Shown in pieces: positions 12,115 to 23,085 of a stretch of 64,000 nucleotides of DNA. Made by a program: the position numbers and the translations under genes. A model generated the notes under the pieces. It did not search any database and had not been told where the DNA came from. It was given only the letters and a program-made list of their open reading frames with translations. The DNA lies in the NCBI GenBank assembly GCA_021030915.1, contig JAGEMR010000062.1, forward strand, positions 1-64,000, read 5' to 3'. The stretch comes from Astrothelium macrocarpum (lineage: Eukaryota > Ascomycota > Dothideomycetes > Trypetheliales > Trypetheliaceae). Numbering within the stretch: the first letter of the stretch is position 1; the number at the start of each line of letters is the position of its first letter.

Positions 12115-12564
12115 GTTGGAGCACGACTACTCTTGTTTATCATAGGATTTGAACTGGGGATATCTTTTTCATGGACGGAAAGTCGGAGGAATAACGCAAG
12201 GAATTTCTAGGGTTGGTTTTCCTTTTTGACATTCGCAAGGTATGCCGCTTTATCAATAAAACACTCGAAGTCTTTAAAATTGGAGAATTTATAAAAGATG
12301 CCCTTTGCTTAAAGCGACGTAACTTGACATTTGCAGAGCATCAAAACATATTCCACATCTTGGTCCGTGCACTCCAAATCGCCGAAACCTCCCGGCCGAA
12401 CTTCTCAACCAGACTCAAGAATCTTCAAGTTGGGCTTGAAGCTATTTATGCCCTCTCCCTGACCCATTGCCTTTCTGTAACCGATCCTGTCAAGCCTCCT
12501 CTCTCGATTGGAACTCTCGCAAGACCGTCGCTCTTTACAATCCGTCCTTGAGAGCTAGTCCGTA
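12115..12564. promoter_or_regulatory. Divergent intergenic region between dynein chain and ATP synthase e genes
   Basis: The 450 bp between the two ATGs must contain both promoters. An open plus frame at 12213-12551 is probably chance or leader; it does not join the ATP synthase exon. No motif stands out. Confidence 0.45.
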
Positions 12565-13023
12565 ATGTCCACATCAACGGGGGTAAACGTGAGCTACCCG
12601 TCATTTTGAGCGCTCCAAAAATGCCATTGAACCTTTCATGAGCTTTGGAAATTCTGTGCTCATTATTCCAAAGCTGACTCTATCATTGAACAGGTCCTCA
12701 GATACTCGGCGCTCGTCTTTGGTGTCTTCTACGGCTTTACTCATCAGAGATCAATAACGTCGCGGGATAAAAAGGATGCCATAAACAGAGAATGGCAGAG
12801 AAAGACGGATCTCATAGCCGAAGCAAAAGCTGAATATACAAAACAACACACGCCGGCAGAGAGCAAGACCCCAAGTGGAGGCGGTTCGTGATCACCCTAT
12901 ATCATCTCATCTTTCGGTTGGGAACTAACAAATGAAATCGCAGTCATTACGAATCCGGAGGATCCTAAGTTCGACCTTGAGGCATATTTAAACCTGGTGG
13001 ATGCGGAATCGAAAGGCAAATGA
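12565..13023 (+). CDS. Mitochondrial F1Fo ATP synthase subunit e
   Basis: Three exons, 12565..12588, 12694..12883 and 12944..13023, giving 97 residues; too fragmented to show as one long frame. The first exon encodes only MSTSTGVN. Introns are 105 and 60 bp with GTGAGC..CAG and GTTCGT..CAG ends. Subunit e is an inner-membrane Fo protein that helps dimerise ATP synthase and shape cristae. The N-terminal membrane helix VLRYSALVFGVFYGFTHQ contains the GxxxG motif (GVFYG) needed for dimer contacts. A charged helix follows (REWQRKTDLIAEAKAEY), then a short conserved tail (NPEDPKFDLEAYL). Length agrees with fungal Tim11/Atp21 proteins. All three splices keep frame and the stop follows ESKGK. Confidence 0.9.
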
Positions 13024-13326
13024 AGAGAGAATCAGAAGGGATCGTTGAAGATTTTGCACCGGCAATAGATGAAGCTGGTTCAGCACGGATACCAAATCGA
13101 GCGTGCGCCCTTGTAACATAAAAGCTTTGCATTTTCCGTCCATTGTTGTCGAGAGATAGACCATTCGTCACGTGCGAGCCATCAATCGATTCCATGTAAT
13201 TCATAGACTAATGACCAGATGGGCTCAAGATATGTACCATCTACCTAGTGGCTCTTCAATTCCTCAAACTGCTTTCCACAACCATCTCACGACGTCCCAT
13301 TGCTCTCAACTCCCTCCAGCGATAAC

Positions 13327-13647
13327 ATGAACGTTGCCCAGCTGTTAGTGTCACTCTTGCGATTCTTCTTTACACATGGGCAAAGCAATCATGTGGGAAA
13401 TGTGTGTTGAATTGGTTGGGAAGCTAGCTAAGCTATTGTGGGAATATCCATCTGACCTATCCAGCTAACAGACCCTAGCGGGTTTCCTTAGAATTCTAAA
13501 CTTCCTCCCGATTGCAGCCGCAAAAACGGTAGCAGTGACCATGTCGTTCGTCCCGAGCTGATAGAGCGAGCAAAGGGCATTGAGGCAGATAAGCAAATTG
13601 AGAAGCAAGTGGATCAGGCGTCAGTTAGACTTCAGGACTGGGGCTAA
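13327..13647 (+). CDS. Possible small two-exon protein of 48 residues
   Basis: Proposed exons 13327..13343 and 13518..13647, intron 13344-13517 (GTTAGT..CAG, branch-like CTAAAC). The product starts MNVAQLRKNG and is hydrophilic and charged (HVVRPELIERAKGIEADKQ). I do not recognise it. Support is the regular, amphipathic second exon and good splice sites. Against it, the last 23 nt overlap the coding end of the convergent gene at 13625-14227, and the first exon is only 17 nt. An extra exon inside the 174-bp intron is possible. Confidence 0.4.
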
Positions 13648-14227
13648 TAAGGCTGTCGGAGCTGCTTTGCGTAATGCGTATTTCGGGACTATCCTCCACA
13701 TCACGTCGTCTCTTGGACGCAGGACTTGACATGGTCGATGATGCGTGACGTTTCATCGCCTTTCTTGCGGTCTGAAAATCGTTTTCGCATTGGTCTATCA
13801 ATTTCCGGATTTCACGTTCCAAAGATTTCTTGGAGCGGGTATGCTGATCCAACGCGTTGCGTAATTCAGCACGGGCTTCTTCGCGTTTCCCTTTTTGAAT
13901 GCTGAGCGCCATCTCTTCTATGCGGACCGCGTCCACGGCGCGCTCAAGGTTCAACTTGCTATCCTGGAAGATTTGGATGGTGCTAAGCATTCGTGATGAT
14001 CTTTCGCTTTCTTCTGTCACCAATCCGGTCTCTTCTTCCCTAGCAGAGTCACGAAGCATCTTCATCAATATCCCGTCGAAGTTGACCATTTCTCGCCGTT
14101 TGTCATTTATATTCGGCTGGAGAAAGGGGAAGTGCGATTCAGACGGTGGACGAGGAGTGACAATTTGGTAAGGAGAGGCTGCTTGATGTATGTTCAGAGA
14201 AGAGATAGGAAAGAAGATGGGAAGCAT
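13625..14227 (-). CDS. Coiled-coil protein of unknown function
   Basis: A single open frame of 200 residues from ATG 14227. Residues 1-50 are Pro-rich; MVNFDGILMKMLRDSAREEE then opens a long helical, charged region (residues 50-160) with heptad-like spacing. A basic, nuclear-signal-like patch (SPASKRRRDVED) and a Ser-rich tail end it. No catalytic motif is visible. The true start could be the internal Met near residue 47, because the first part looks unstructured. The 3' end overlaps the proposed plus-strand mini-gene by 23 nt. It could be a chromatin or septum-associated factor, but nothing in the sequence decides this. Confidence 0.55.
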   Translation of the reverse strand: MLPIFFPISSLNIHQAASPYQIVTPRPPSESHFPFLQPNINDKRREMVNFDGILMKMLRDSAREEETGLVTEESERSSRMLSTIQIFQDSKLNLERAVDAVRIEEMALSIQKGKREEARAELRNALDQHTRSKKSLEREIRKLIDQCENDFQTARKAMKRHASSTMSSPASKRRRDVEDSPEIRITQSSSDSLISPSPEV

Positions 14228-14637
14228 ATGAAGTTATGAGACAAAGCCGAATGTTTCAGTGATCTATTACGAAGTGAAAACTGTGCTGTATCATAGAGAT
14301 ACGAAGTGACTCATTATACTAAATATTTGATCGAGATTTACCAGGGTACTGGCGTTGTCTGACCACATTGTCACTAACGGATGCATGTTCGATCATTCGG
14401 ACGAATCGCTAGGACAGCGTGGGGAAAACCCACTAAATTGATATATTGACTATCGTACGACTTGTCCCTTGAAAATTCCAACGAGCGATTTCAAGTCTCG
14501 GTATTCGCTTCAAAACCTGGATTCATGAGCAATATACCACACCTATTCCAAGTAGGATTCAATAAGCACTCACAGATAACCACGCAGAACCAACTATCGC
14601 CCATAGTCCAGCCACATATCCTCCCAAAGCTAGCCTC
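14228..14637. other. Intergenic region, no gene seen
   Basis: This is the 5' flank of the coiled-coil gene and the 3' flank of the monooxygenase gene. No coding signal or repeat is evident. Confidence 0.5.
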
Positions 14638-16198
14638 CTACAGCTTAGCAACAAACTTATCCCCGTCTGGCAAAAACCAATTGACATACTTCTCCGCTAC
14701 CGGCTTCTCCACCCCGGTCCCCACATCCTTCTGCCACCCACTCCCCCTCTGCCACTCCTCCACCGCTCGCTCCGCATGCGCCTCAGCATCATATCCATAC
14801 ACCTCGAGCACCGTCGTCGGATCCGCATACAGATTCGGGCTTCTAAATAACGGTTCACCCGTCAGCTCCGGCGCCATCGCGGCGTCTCTTGCGCGCTGCG
14901 CCGCGCCCTCCGGCAGCTGCCAGATGGCGCCGTTGAGGAAGCTGACCTGCTGCTTGCGGAAGGCGAGGGGCATGCGGTGGTGCTCGTAGAGCTCTACGGC
15001 GCGCGCGAGCCCCATGCGGCCGTGCACGACCTCGCGCAGGCAGACGGCGAGGAAGGCGCCGTCTTCCATCGACGTCGCGGCGCCCTGCGCCATGTGGTTC
15101 GTCATGCTGTGTGCTGCGTCGCCCATCAGGACGACGTTCTTTGCCGTGCTGGACCATGAAGGCAAGGGTCCTGTCATGAGCAGCGGCCAGCGCTGGGCGT
15201 GGGGGATCATGTCGACGATGCGTTTGATGCGCGGGTCGAAGGTGGCGAAGTCCGCGTGGAGATCGGCGATGTTGATGTCTTCGACGGCGGAGATGGGAGG
15301 GTGGCGATGGTGTGAGAGGACCATGTTGAAATCCCTGCCGCCGGAGATGGGGTAGGAGATGATGTAGGCGTTTTCAGACATCCAGACCTCCATGGTGGGT
15401 TTTTGGATGAGGGACGACGCAATGGGGTCGGTGCGGATTTGGGAGTAAGGGATGATGGCGCGGTAGGCGCAGTTGGTGCTGGGTGGTCGAGGTTGGATGT
15501 CTGGGAAGAGAGTGCGGCGGACGATTGAATTGACGCCGTCTGAGCCGATCAGCAGGTCAAAGGTACGTTCCTCTCCAGCCGCGGTCCGCACAGTGACCTT
15601 GTTGCTGTCCATATAGTCCAAGTGAACGACTCGAGAACTAATGAGGAGTTCACAACCATGCTGTCGGGCCACGGCCACCAATCCTTGGTGTAGATGATGT
15701 CTGACAGCACGGTCAGAATTGCCTCATTGTATCCAACTTTTTCCTGGCCACCTACCGATGGACAAGCCACCAGGGATGCCCTAATGTCTTCTCGATCCGA
15801 CTGACAGGCACATGTCCTATCAGAGTCCCATCCTTGCGTCGCATATTCACCTCTTCAAATTGAACCAGATTTTTGCCAATAGCTTCGTCAACACCATATT
15901 TCCTCAGCAGTCTGGCTACATTTGGTGTCATTTGTATGCCAGCACCAATCTGTAAAGTGTCAGCGTTCAGTATGAGTCCATGCAATAGCTCGAGCACAGA
16001 ATACTTCTCCTAGTTGACCTGTTGCTTCCAGCACTGTGACCCTGGCTCCAGCTCGAGCGATTGCAATGGCCGCGAAGACACCCCCAATGCCCGCACCACA
16101 CAGCCCCACACGTATGACGTTTGTTTTGTTGGACGCATCTTCTCTCAAGTCCTCAGTAACGGATGATAAGATGGGGTTCACAGGGACTAACCTGCCAT
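14638..16198 (-). CDS. FAD-dependent monooxygenase, salicylate hydroxylase-like
   Basis: Four exons, complement(14638..15700, 15756..15949, 16005..16141, 16192..16198), 466 residues. Introns are 55, 55 and 50 bp with standard ends. The enzyme should use FAD and NAD(P)H to hydroxylate a phenolic compound; salicylate hydroxylase (to catechol) is the nearest family name. The dinucleotide motif GLCGAGIGG is near residue 17, the second FAD motif is LIGSDGVNSIVRR, and the third is VVLMGDAAHSMTNHMAQGA. Length is normal. The last three exons are secure. The first exon (ATGGCAG) is inferred: the open frame has no ATG upstream of the FAD motif, and splicing GTTAGT to GAGAG gives MAEDASNKTNVIRVG. Coding-strand base use shifts from C-rich to G-rich toward the 3' end, as in the ALDH gene. 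Exact substrate is not shown. Confidence 0.87.
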
Positions 16199-17315
16199 CG
16201 ATTTTTCTTGAATGTGGTTCGTGTTTGTTCAATGAGAATGAAGGAACGCCTTAAGCCTTGTTCGAGATAGAGGATATTGGAGCATAATGATTGCCCGTAG
16301 CTGCATTAGCACACTACTTCGACCTCACCGTGTACCTGCCACTTGCCGTTAAGGCGGCGGCAGGGAACAGTCATGAGGGATTCAAGCTTATGTCAAGGTA
16401 GTCGTGATAACTAATGAGAAGTTCTTTTTTCGATAGTACTGCTACCCAAAGCTGATGAGTGTCGGACGGATTGCCGGCAGCTACGACTGCGGAGACTTTG
16501 ACAGGCTAACACGGCTCGAATTCCCCCCATTTTCTACCCTCATTATTTCCGTCTATTCCCGCAGACATCTGCACCGCGTTTAGATGAAGGATTCCAATTC
16601 GATGGAGCCACGTATATTTCGGTATGTTATTATGACGGATCATTGCACCAGCTTGACTTCGGAGATACGGCCCATCTATGTGTGACGGGGGTTTGCCGTT
16701 TGCAGATGCCCTTCTATCGACAGATTCAATGAAGTTCAAGACGGAAATGGAAGTGTGATCGACGGACTGAGGATTCTGCATGACGAAACGGCTTCTTCTG
16801 GTTGGACATCACTATAGCAAGTTCGTAAAAGATGTCCGTTTGCATAAAACTTGTTGATCTTGAAGTTTTGATGTAGTTGATTTGTATATTTCTGTTGTTT
16901 TCTGGAAGGAAAAGTGGAAAATTGCAGTGACGGCGAGCTACGGCTGTGAACAAAGTTTCAACAAACCGTACGATTGAAGATATCGCTATCTTCATCACTA
17001 TTGAATAGACCAGCCTTTCAGGGTCTAAAGTATCTCCGCTGTGGCTAGTACATGAAGCAGCAAGATGCACGCTCGGCACATACTCGAAGAAGATCCACGA
17101 GTACGAGCCGGTAGAAAGGAGAGCAAGCAGCGAATAAGGCCTTCCAATCTTCAGACTAAGAATTAGGCGTTGAGATGAGGTTAAGTGACGAACGAGGGTC
17201 GTTCTTCGTGATAGACTTTCATTCTGCATGCGCGTCCGTGCTTTCCAACGTCAGCTGCATGCATAAGGTATCTTAAACTGCCAAACCACCACTATTTCTT
17301 CACTTGCAAGGCAAC
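16199..17315. other. Divergent intergenic region between monooxygenase and PRP4 genes
   Basis: A minus-strand ATG frame of 167 codons (16726-17229) and another of 91 (16506-16781) lie here. Neither shows a domain, signal peptide or splice-supported extension, so I treat both as chance frames. The region must hold two promoters. Confidence 0.45.
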
Positions 17316-19144
17316 ATGATGCACCCATCGAGACAAGCGTATGTGGAGGAAGCAGATCCCGAGGTAAGTGTGTAATTCTCCGAAATCGTGATTGCGAATC
17401 CTGTTTCTCAACTTTTCAAGGGAGATGTGCTCCCCCTGCAGATCCGCCGTACCCACAGTTCGAGGTGGAAGAATAACATGAAAAATGGCTGATGGATTTG
17501 CCTCGTGCTCTAGGAAACTGGAGGTGTCGATTTATCAAATCTTCGTACGTACAACGCATCCCTATATGCTTTTGCACTGTTCCCCAAGTAGTGACTTTGA
17601 TTTCTCCAGCCGTCGACCATGACTATGAAATTCCTGGTGCTTCTTCGGGCGTGGCCCCCGAAAAAGCATCTGCAATCCTACAGCAGTTTGAACGAAAACG
17701 CTTCGCCAAAACCATCGCAGTCCCTACCGATGATGGTCGAGTCAGAGCACGATTGCGGGAGCTCGGAGAACCAATCACCCTTTTTGGCGAAGGACCTGGA
17801 GACAGGCGGGACAGATTACGTGAATTGCTTGCCGACCAAGCAACTGCGGGTGGAGATCGCGATACGCCGATGCAGGATGCGACTGAAGAGCAGGAAGAAG
17901 AAAACGAGGCAGATGAAGAATTCTACACAGAAGGTCCATTGGAGCTTCTTGACGCTCGTCAAGATATTGCAAGGTATTCATTACCTCGAGCCCGGAATAG
18001 GATCATACAGCAGAAGCTAGAATCCACAATACCCCTCCGCGCACATGTCAAGCATCGCAAAGTTATCAAAGAGAGACTTGCTGGCTTTGACTTGTACGGG
18101 TCTCAAGTAACTGCAGAACGTCCTATCGGCATCGCGTGCTTTTCTCCTTCCGGCCAGATGATAGCAGCAGGCCACTTTGGAGGAGGCATACAATTTCTTT
18201 CCGTACCCAACCTCGAGAAAACGCAGACCTTGCGAGGACACAGCGGACGTGTTGGCGGGATTGCATGGTATCCTGGTGCCACACTTGCCTCCAGCACTGT
18301 ATCATCCGCCGCTGTGAATCTAGCATCTGGTGGTGGAGAAGGCGATAATAATGTCCACCTGTGGTCTCTTGAAGAAGATACACCCTTGTCTGTTTTGTCG
18401 GGGCATAGCGGGCGTGTCTGCCGAGTTGAATTCCACCCATCTGGTCGCTATCTTGCAAGCGCAAGCCACGATACTACCTGGCGTCTCTGGGATGTTGCTA
18501 CAACTACTGAACTTCTCCTTCAAGAAGGACATAGCTCTGGGGTGCATACTGTCTCCTTTGATCCAGATGGATCTCTACTGGCGTCCGCCGGTCTTGATAG
18601 CATTGGCCGTATCTGGGATCTCAGGACTGGCCGTACCGTCATGATTCTTGATGGGCATATCAAAGAGATAACGGCACTTGATTGGGGCCCTGATGCTTAT
18701 CGTGTTCTGACTGGATCGCTTGACGGCTTTGTCAAATGCTGGGATGTCAGGGCCGTTAGGGAGACGGCGAGCATTGGGGCGAACAGGGGTGGTGTTACTG
18801 ACCTGAGGTGGTTCAAAGGAAGCACTGGGGCTCCAACAACATTAGAAGCAATGGCTAATGGTAATGGGACTAATGGAGTTGCGAACGAACAACAAAGGGA
18901 TGGTGCTCCAGATTCACGATCGCAAATCATACCCAAGAAGTCAGGGACATTCTTCATTTCCAGCGGACTTGACAAGAAGATCAACATATTCTCAGCAGAT
19001 GATTGGGCATTGTGCAAATCCCTTGGTGGTCACTCAGGGAACGTGTTCTCTACTGATGTTACAGACGACGCCAAATGGATTCTGAGCAGTGGGTATGACC
19101 GGACGGTAAAGCTGTGGGCAAGAGACGATTGTGAAGGCATTTGA
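17316..19144 (+). CDS. PRP4: U4/U6 small nuclear ribonucleoprotein PRP4, WD40 protein
   Basis: Three exons, 17316..17363, 17514..17523 and 17610..19144, 530 residues. PRP4 is a stable part of the U4/U6 and tri-snRNP complex in the nucleus and acts in spliceosome assembly. The N-terminus MMHPSRQAYVEEADPE and the block VRARLRELGEPITLFGEGP (PRP4/SFM region, residues 60-90) are diagnostic. The WD40 propeller follows from about residue 195 with HSGRVGGIAWYP, NVHLWSLEE, YLASASHDTTWRLWD, ASAGLDSIGRIWDLRTGR and SSGYDRTVKLWARDD. The 10-nt microexon GAAACTGGAG is inferred: exon 1 ends in phase 0 and the last exon needs one extra base, which it supplies exactly, with TAG before and GTGTCG after it. A Gly/Asn-rich insert lies near residues 450-475, between late repeats. 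Confidence 0.92.
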
Positions 19145-19579
19145 GTAGACACAAAATGATACCTCATTCTATTTCAGCAAATATTCTGCATTATCGCTAC
19201 GGGGAGGGCCCCAACGAATTTACGTCAGTCGCCTTTGAAGACAGATGCTTTTTTTTAGACCAAATCGCCGCTTGCGTCAAAATTCAATGAGGCCAGCCCT
19301 GAGGTTTGATGGACTGTCTAGACCAAAAGTGAGCTACTTTTGACCTTTTCAAATATCTAAAAATTCAATCGCTGGATTCTATTTTCGATGTCAACGTTCA
19401 TTCGTATTTAGTACATTCGGCAAATGTCATTAATCCTACCCTTTTGCATCTAATATTTGTGTACGAATATTTCCTCCCTCTCCCTCTATAGCCAAAATTA
19501 TACCCGAGCTAACCCCCTCTATTGATCTCTGCAATTCAATTCCCCCAAAATCATCTTCGATCACTCTGGCGATGGCGCT
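19145..19579. other. Convergent intergenic region
   Basis: The 3' flanks of PRP4 and the basic nuclear protein gene meet here. A/T-rich, no gene seen. Confidence 0.5.
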
Positions 19580-20222
19580 TTACCTAAAAGGCACACTTGC
19601 ATTAGTACTGACTGATTCACTCGGGGGAACCCTCTTACTTCTTCTACGGTGACCCTTATCTTGGTAAACTTTTCCATGTTGGTAATCTTGCGTTTCTTGC
19701 GCATGCACGATGTCTTCCTGGCTATCCTGGCTATTGGTATGGCGATGCCGGTGAGCAGCTCGTCGCTGTTGTCGAGCAGCAGCAGAGGGTCCAGCAGGAG
19801 TACTGGGGACAGCGGGGACAGCAGGAGCCCAGTTCGCAGCGCTACGAGAGGCGCCCCTCCTAGCCCCACCTCTTCTACCGCCTCGTCCTCCTCTCCTACC
19901 TCTTCCCCCTCTCGTCGAGACTGGTTTCTTGGCCACTCTGCTTGGCGCTGGCTTTTTGGCCGGCTTTTTGGTCGGCTTCTTCGGCTGGCGGGTCGGTTTC
20001 TTTTTCGATGCACCAGCCTTGGGACCGGATTTCTTCCGTGAAGAGGTGCTTGGCGTAGGCGCTGGCTGTGCAATCTCATCAATCAAACGCGCTGGCGGTT
20101 TGACCACACGTTTGCTTCTTGTAACGTATGCCATGATTTTATCCAGTCCTTGGTCTATGCTTCTTTGCGACGATGGCGAAGAAAAGAACTTGTTTTGGTA
20201 GGCGAGGACGGTGCCGTGGGAT
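19580..20222 (-). CDS. Basic, Lys/Arg/Gly-rich nuclear-type protein (5' end incomplete)
   Basis: An open frame ending at 19580. The ATG at 20134 would give 184 residues (MAYVTRSKRVVKPPARLID). The same frame, however, reads back with coding-like sequence (AYQNKFFSSPSSQRS, SIDQGLDKI) to an acceptor-like CTATAG before 20222, so the real protein probably has an upstream exon that I cannot place. The protein is very basic: repeated KKPTKKPAKKP-type Lys/Pro blocks near residues 35-75, then an RG-rich stretch (GGRGRRGGRGGRRGGARRG), then Ala/Pro, then an acidic/Gln tail. Lys/Pro and RG blocks suggest binding to nucleic acid or chromatin, but no named domain is visible. The minus-strand frame at 20155-20577 overlaps this extension and could contain the missing exon in another frame. 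Confidence 0.6.
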
Positions 20223-21405
20223 CTATAGTTGGGAATAGGTCAACGCCACTGCTGGAATAGAATCGGAGCTGCGTCAATGGCGTCCCAGGAGACTGACACT
20301 CCTCGATAGGTATATCAACGACGGGGCTAAGAGTAAGGATAGGAACTGGTTTTTGGATAGCTGAGAAGTTCGGTTTGAAGAGATCGTTGAAGTCAAGAAT
20401 GAAGACTGGAAGACTCAAGAAATCTTTTGCTATGATGGACATGGAGAGTGCATCTACGTAAATGAGAGCTAGTGCGGAAGCATTTAAATCAAGAGAGAGT
20501 AGAGAAATGAGTGCAAAGATGTGAAATGTTTGGAGGAACAAAGCCAAATTCTCTCCATAATGATCTGGTATCCGCAATCGGATAAATAAACAATGCTTGA
20601 AACAACTCTTGAGGGATCTGCTGTTTGCAGGACTGTACGGACAATAACTTTCCGCATGCGTCTAAGCAAGCTTTATTGAGAATGTGCACGATTGCCATCA
20701 ATCACAATCTTTGAAACGAGTTTGCTTCAGGCGACGCAGATGACTGCAATACCAGCCATAATCGAATCGCTGTAGCCTTGTAGACACTGATAATTCCATA
20801 CTAAGGGTGATTGATGGACGTATTGTTGTGGCGAAGCACATAGAGAGTGTCTTGGTGCACATAATGCAAATTGCTTGAAAGTGATGGGAGACCAGCCATC
20901 GATGAGCGAACGCTGCTTGATTAGCACAAAAGTGAAAACGACTCTTATACGAAAACTTGCCCAATGGTAGTGTTCAAGTGCGGAATTCCACTGGGATAAC
21001 CTTATGCAAGGAACGATCGACGGTGCACGATTGCGCTAAGTCCAAAGAAGCTAGATGCCGACATTTCCCCAGGAACAATGAGACGATCCTTGCTCCGGAG
21101 GCCTGATTGATGTCACCTCCAGCCTTCCAGCTGTGCTAACCGCGATGGTGAAGTCGATGATGGAATGGCTCCCGTTCCGAACTTCATCACAGGCACGCTA
21201 GAGAATCGCGAGGCTGGAGGGAAGGGTTAAATAGGGGTCTTGCGCTCACGGATATGTCTTTCAATTTAAAGTTATCTTCAATTGTCCCGTGTTTGCCGTG
21301 TTGAACTGCTCTTTTGCTCCTGTCCTTGCATAACCACAATCGTGAAAACCATCCCTTTAAGTCTGCTTGACGCCTGTCACTTGAGTTGCCCTAGAATCCA
21401 GCAAA
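20223..21405. other. Intergenic region, possibly with an unplaced 5' exon
   Basis: The open minus frame at 20155-20577 (140 codons) reaches into this stretch. It may hold the first exon of the basic protein gene or be non-coding. The rest looks non-coding and ends in the promoter of the gene at 21406. Confidence 0.4.
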
Positions 21406-22578
21406 ATGCCGCCGAAAGAGAAGTACACCGATCCAGAACTGCGCGATCAAGTGAAGGAGGAGATCCATGCATCTGATAAGGGCGGGGCGCCTGGCCAATG
21501 GTCGGCCAGAAAGGCACGTATATCTCTATGGTACATTACAACATCTTCTCCCTGCTAACACATGTATAGGCGCAAATGATGGCTTCTGAGTACAAGAAGC
21601 GCGGTGGCGATTACAATACCGACAAGGAGCAAGGACAGGACGATTCACAGAAAAATCTATCCAAGTGGGGAGAAGAGGAATGGCAGACCAAAGAGGGCAG
21701 TGGCAATGCGAAGAAAGAAGATGGTACCGAGAAGCGTTATCTCCCCAAGAAGGCTTGGGAACAAATGTTTGTTACGGCGTGCATCAACATTATCTTGAGA
21801 TTGCTAACCTCACTGCGTCAGGTCCGAGGAGGAGAAGCAAGCCACTGATGAAAAGAAACAAGAAGAAAGTAAGGAAGGCAAACAATTCGTAGGGAATACG
21901 CAGAAAGCCAAAAATGCACGTCAACAAGCAAACGATGACGAGGAGGAGCATTTTGAGAATCGAAAACAGAACCAAAGTGGAGGGACCAAAGGAGCCGGAA
22001 GTCAAGGCGCTAAAAATGATGAAAAAGAAGACGCTGAAGAGGACGATGCAGATGCCGCAGAAGAAGAAGGTTACGAGTACGATGAGGCGCAAGACGAGGA
22101 ATATGACGAAGATGAGGTGGATGATGATGATGATGAAGATATCGACGAAAATGAAATAGATGGTGAAGGGGATGAGGATGAGGATGAAGACGACGAGGAG
22201 GTTGTTGAGGAGGGCAACAAAGCACCCCGAGGGCAGAAGCGTGGAAGGGAAAATCAAAACGGGGGTTCCAACAAGAAACAAAAGGACAATTCAGGAAAGG
22301 GGAAACAGAACGGAACGGTTGGATCGAGGCATGACCCGGCGGAGGCTCCTGCGCCGGCCGGTTCGAAAGATCGGATACCAAAGGAGGGACAAAAAGTGGT
22401 TTGGAAAGCATTGCCTGGATATGTCGATGGCGAAGTTGTTGAGGTTCTCTACGACGAAAAGGAAATCGATGGTAAGCAGGTCAAAGCTAAGAAGAATGAT
22501 CCGAGAATTGTCCTGAAGAGCAGCTCCTCTGGAAAGATTTGTGTGCACAAGCCTGACGCGATCTACTTTGATGATTGA
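21406..22578 (+). CDS. DUF5872-like domain plus acidic linker plus HVA1-type TUDOR domain protein
   Basis: Three exons, 21406..21513, 21570..21766 and 21822..22578, 353 residues. Residues 1-130 carry the pattern YTDPELRDQVKEEI, GAPGQWSARKAQ, YKKRGGDY, EEWQTKEG and RYLPKKAWEQMS, which I associate with DUF5872. A long Asp/Glu-rich low-complexity linker follows (residues 170-240), then a basic patch (GQKRGRENQ). The end (IPKEGQKVVWKALPGYVDGE and KICVHKPDAIYFDD) matches the hypervirulence-associated TUDOR family (DUF2945). Function is unknown; a nuclear, chromatin or RNA-linked role is suggested by the acidic/basic pattern. Intron 1 appears to be GC-AG (AAG|GCACGT..TATAG, branch CTAAC). Using the nearby GT instead breaks the frame. 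Intron 2 is GTTTGT..CAG, 55 bp. Confidence 0.85.
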
Positions 22579-23085
22579 GGGCATTTTTTCGAATAGTGTG
22601 GGGAATTTCGAGCTTTTGCAGATGTAAAATAGATTTTTGTTAATGAATTGGCAGTTAAGTAATATCCGTGTTGGATGCTCGTAATGCTGCTTTGTAAGAT
22701 TGCACGAGAGCTGAGATCGACGGCTGAGGTTTTCGCGTAACCCTCTACACGTCTCACATGTTCCCAGAACGCAACTTCACCGTGAATATTACATCCAATA
22801 CCAGGATAACGTGAATATAGACTTTAACGAATAGTCTCGACATCTATAATAGTGTAGCCACCGATAATTTTAGGCCAATGTCAAACTCGACTTTCGGCCT
22901 TAGCTTGGCCGAGGATACAAGGGGTAAGTATACAGCTAACTAATAACCTAGGCCAAACCGGCTGCAAGGTGACTTGTTGATTGTTACGAGGAAAAATGTC
23001 ACTCTTGTTTCATTCCTTCATTTGGGACGATTCATTCGCAATCGATTAATATCTAGTTCAGAATACTTTTTTCTTGCCAATCTCC
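22579..23085. other. Intergenic region, no gene seen
   Basis: A/T-rich 3' flank of the TUDOR-domain gene and promoter of the acyltransferase-like gene. No exon or repeat was recognised. Confidence 0.5.

Noticed and set aside
16726..17229. Minus-strand 167-codon ATG frame upstream of PRP4
   Set aside because: No domain or membrane pattern is seen. A frame of this length can occur by chance in 64 kb read six ways.
22010..22411. Minus-strand His/Pro-rich frame opposite the acidic linker
   Set aside because: It is the antisense of GAT/GAG/GAA repeats in the TUDOR-domain gene, not a protein.
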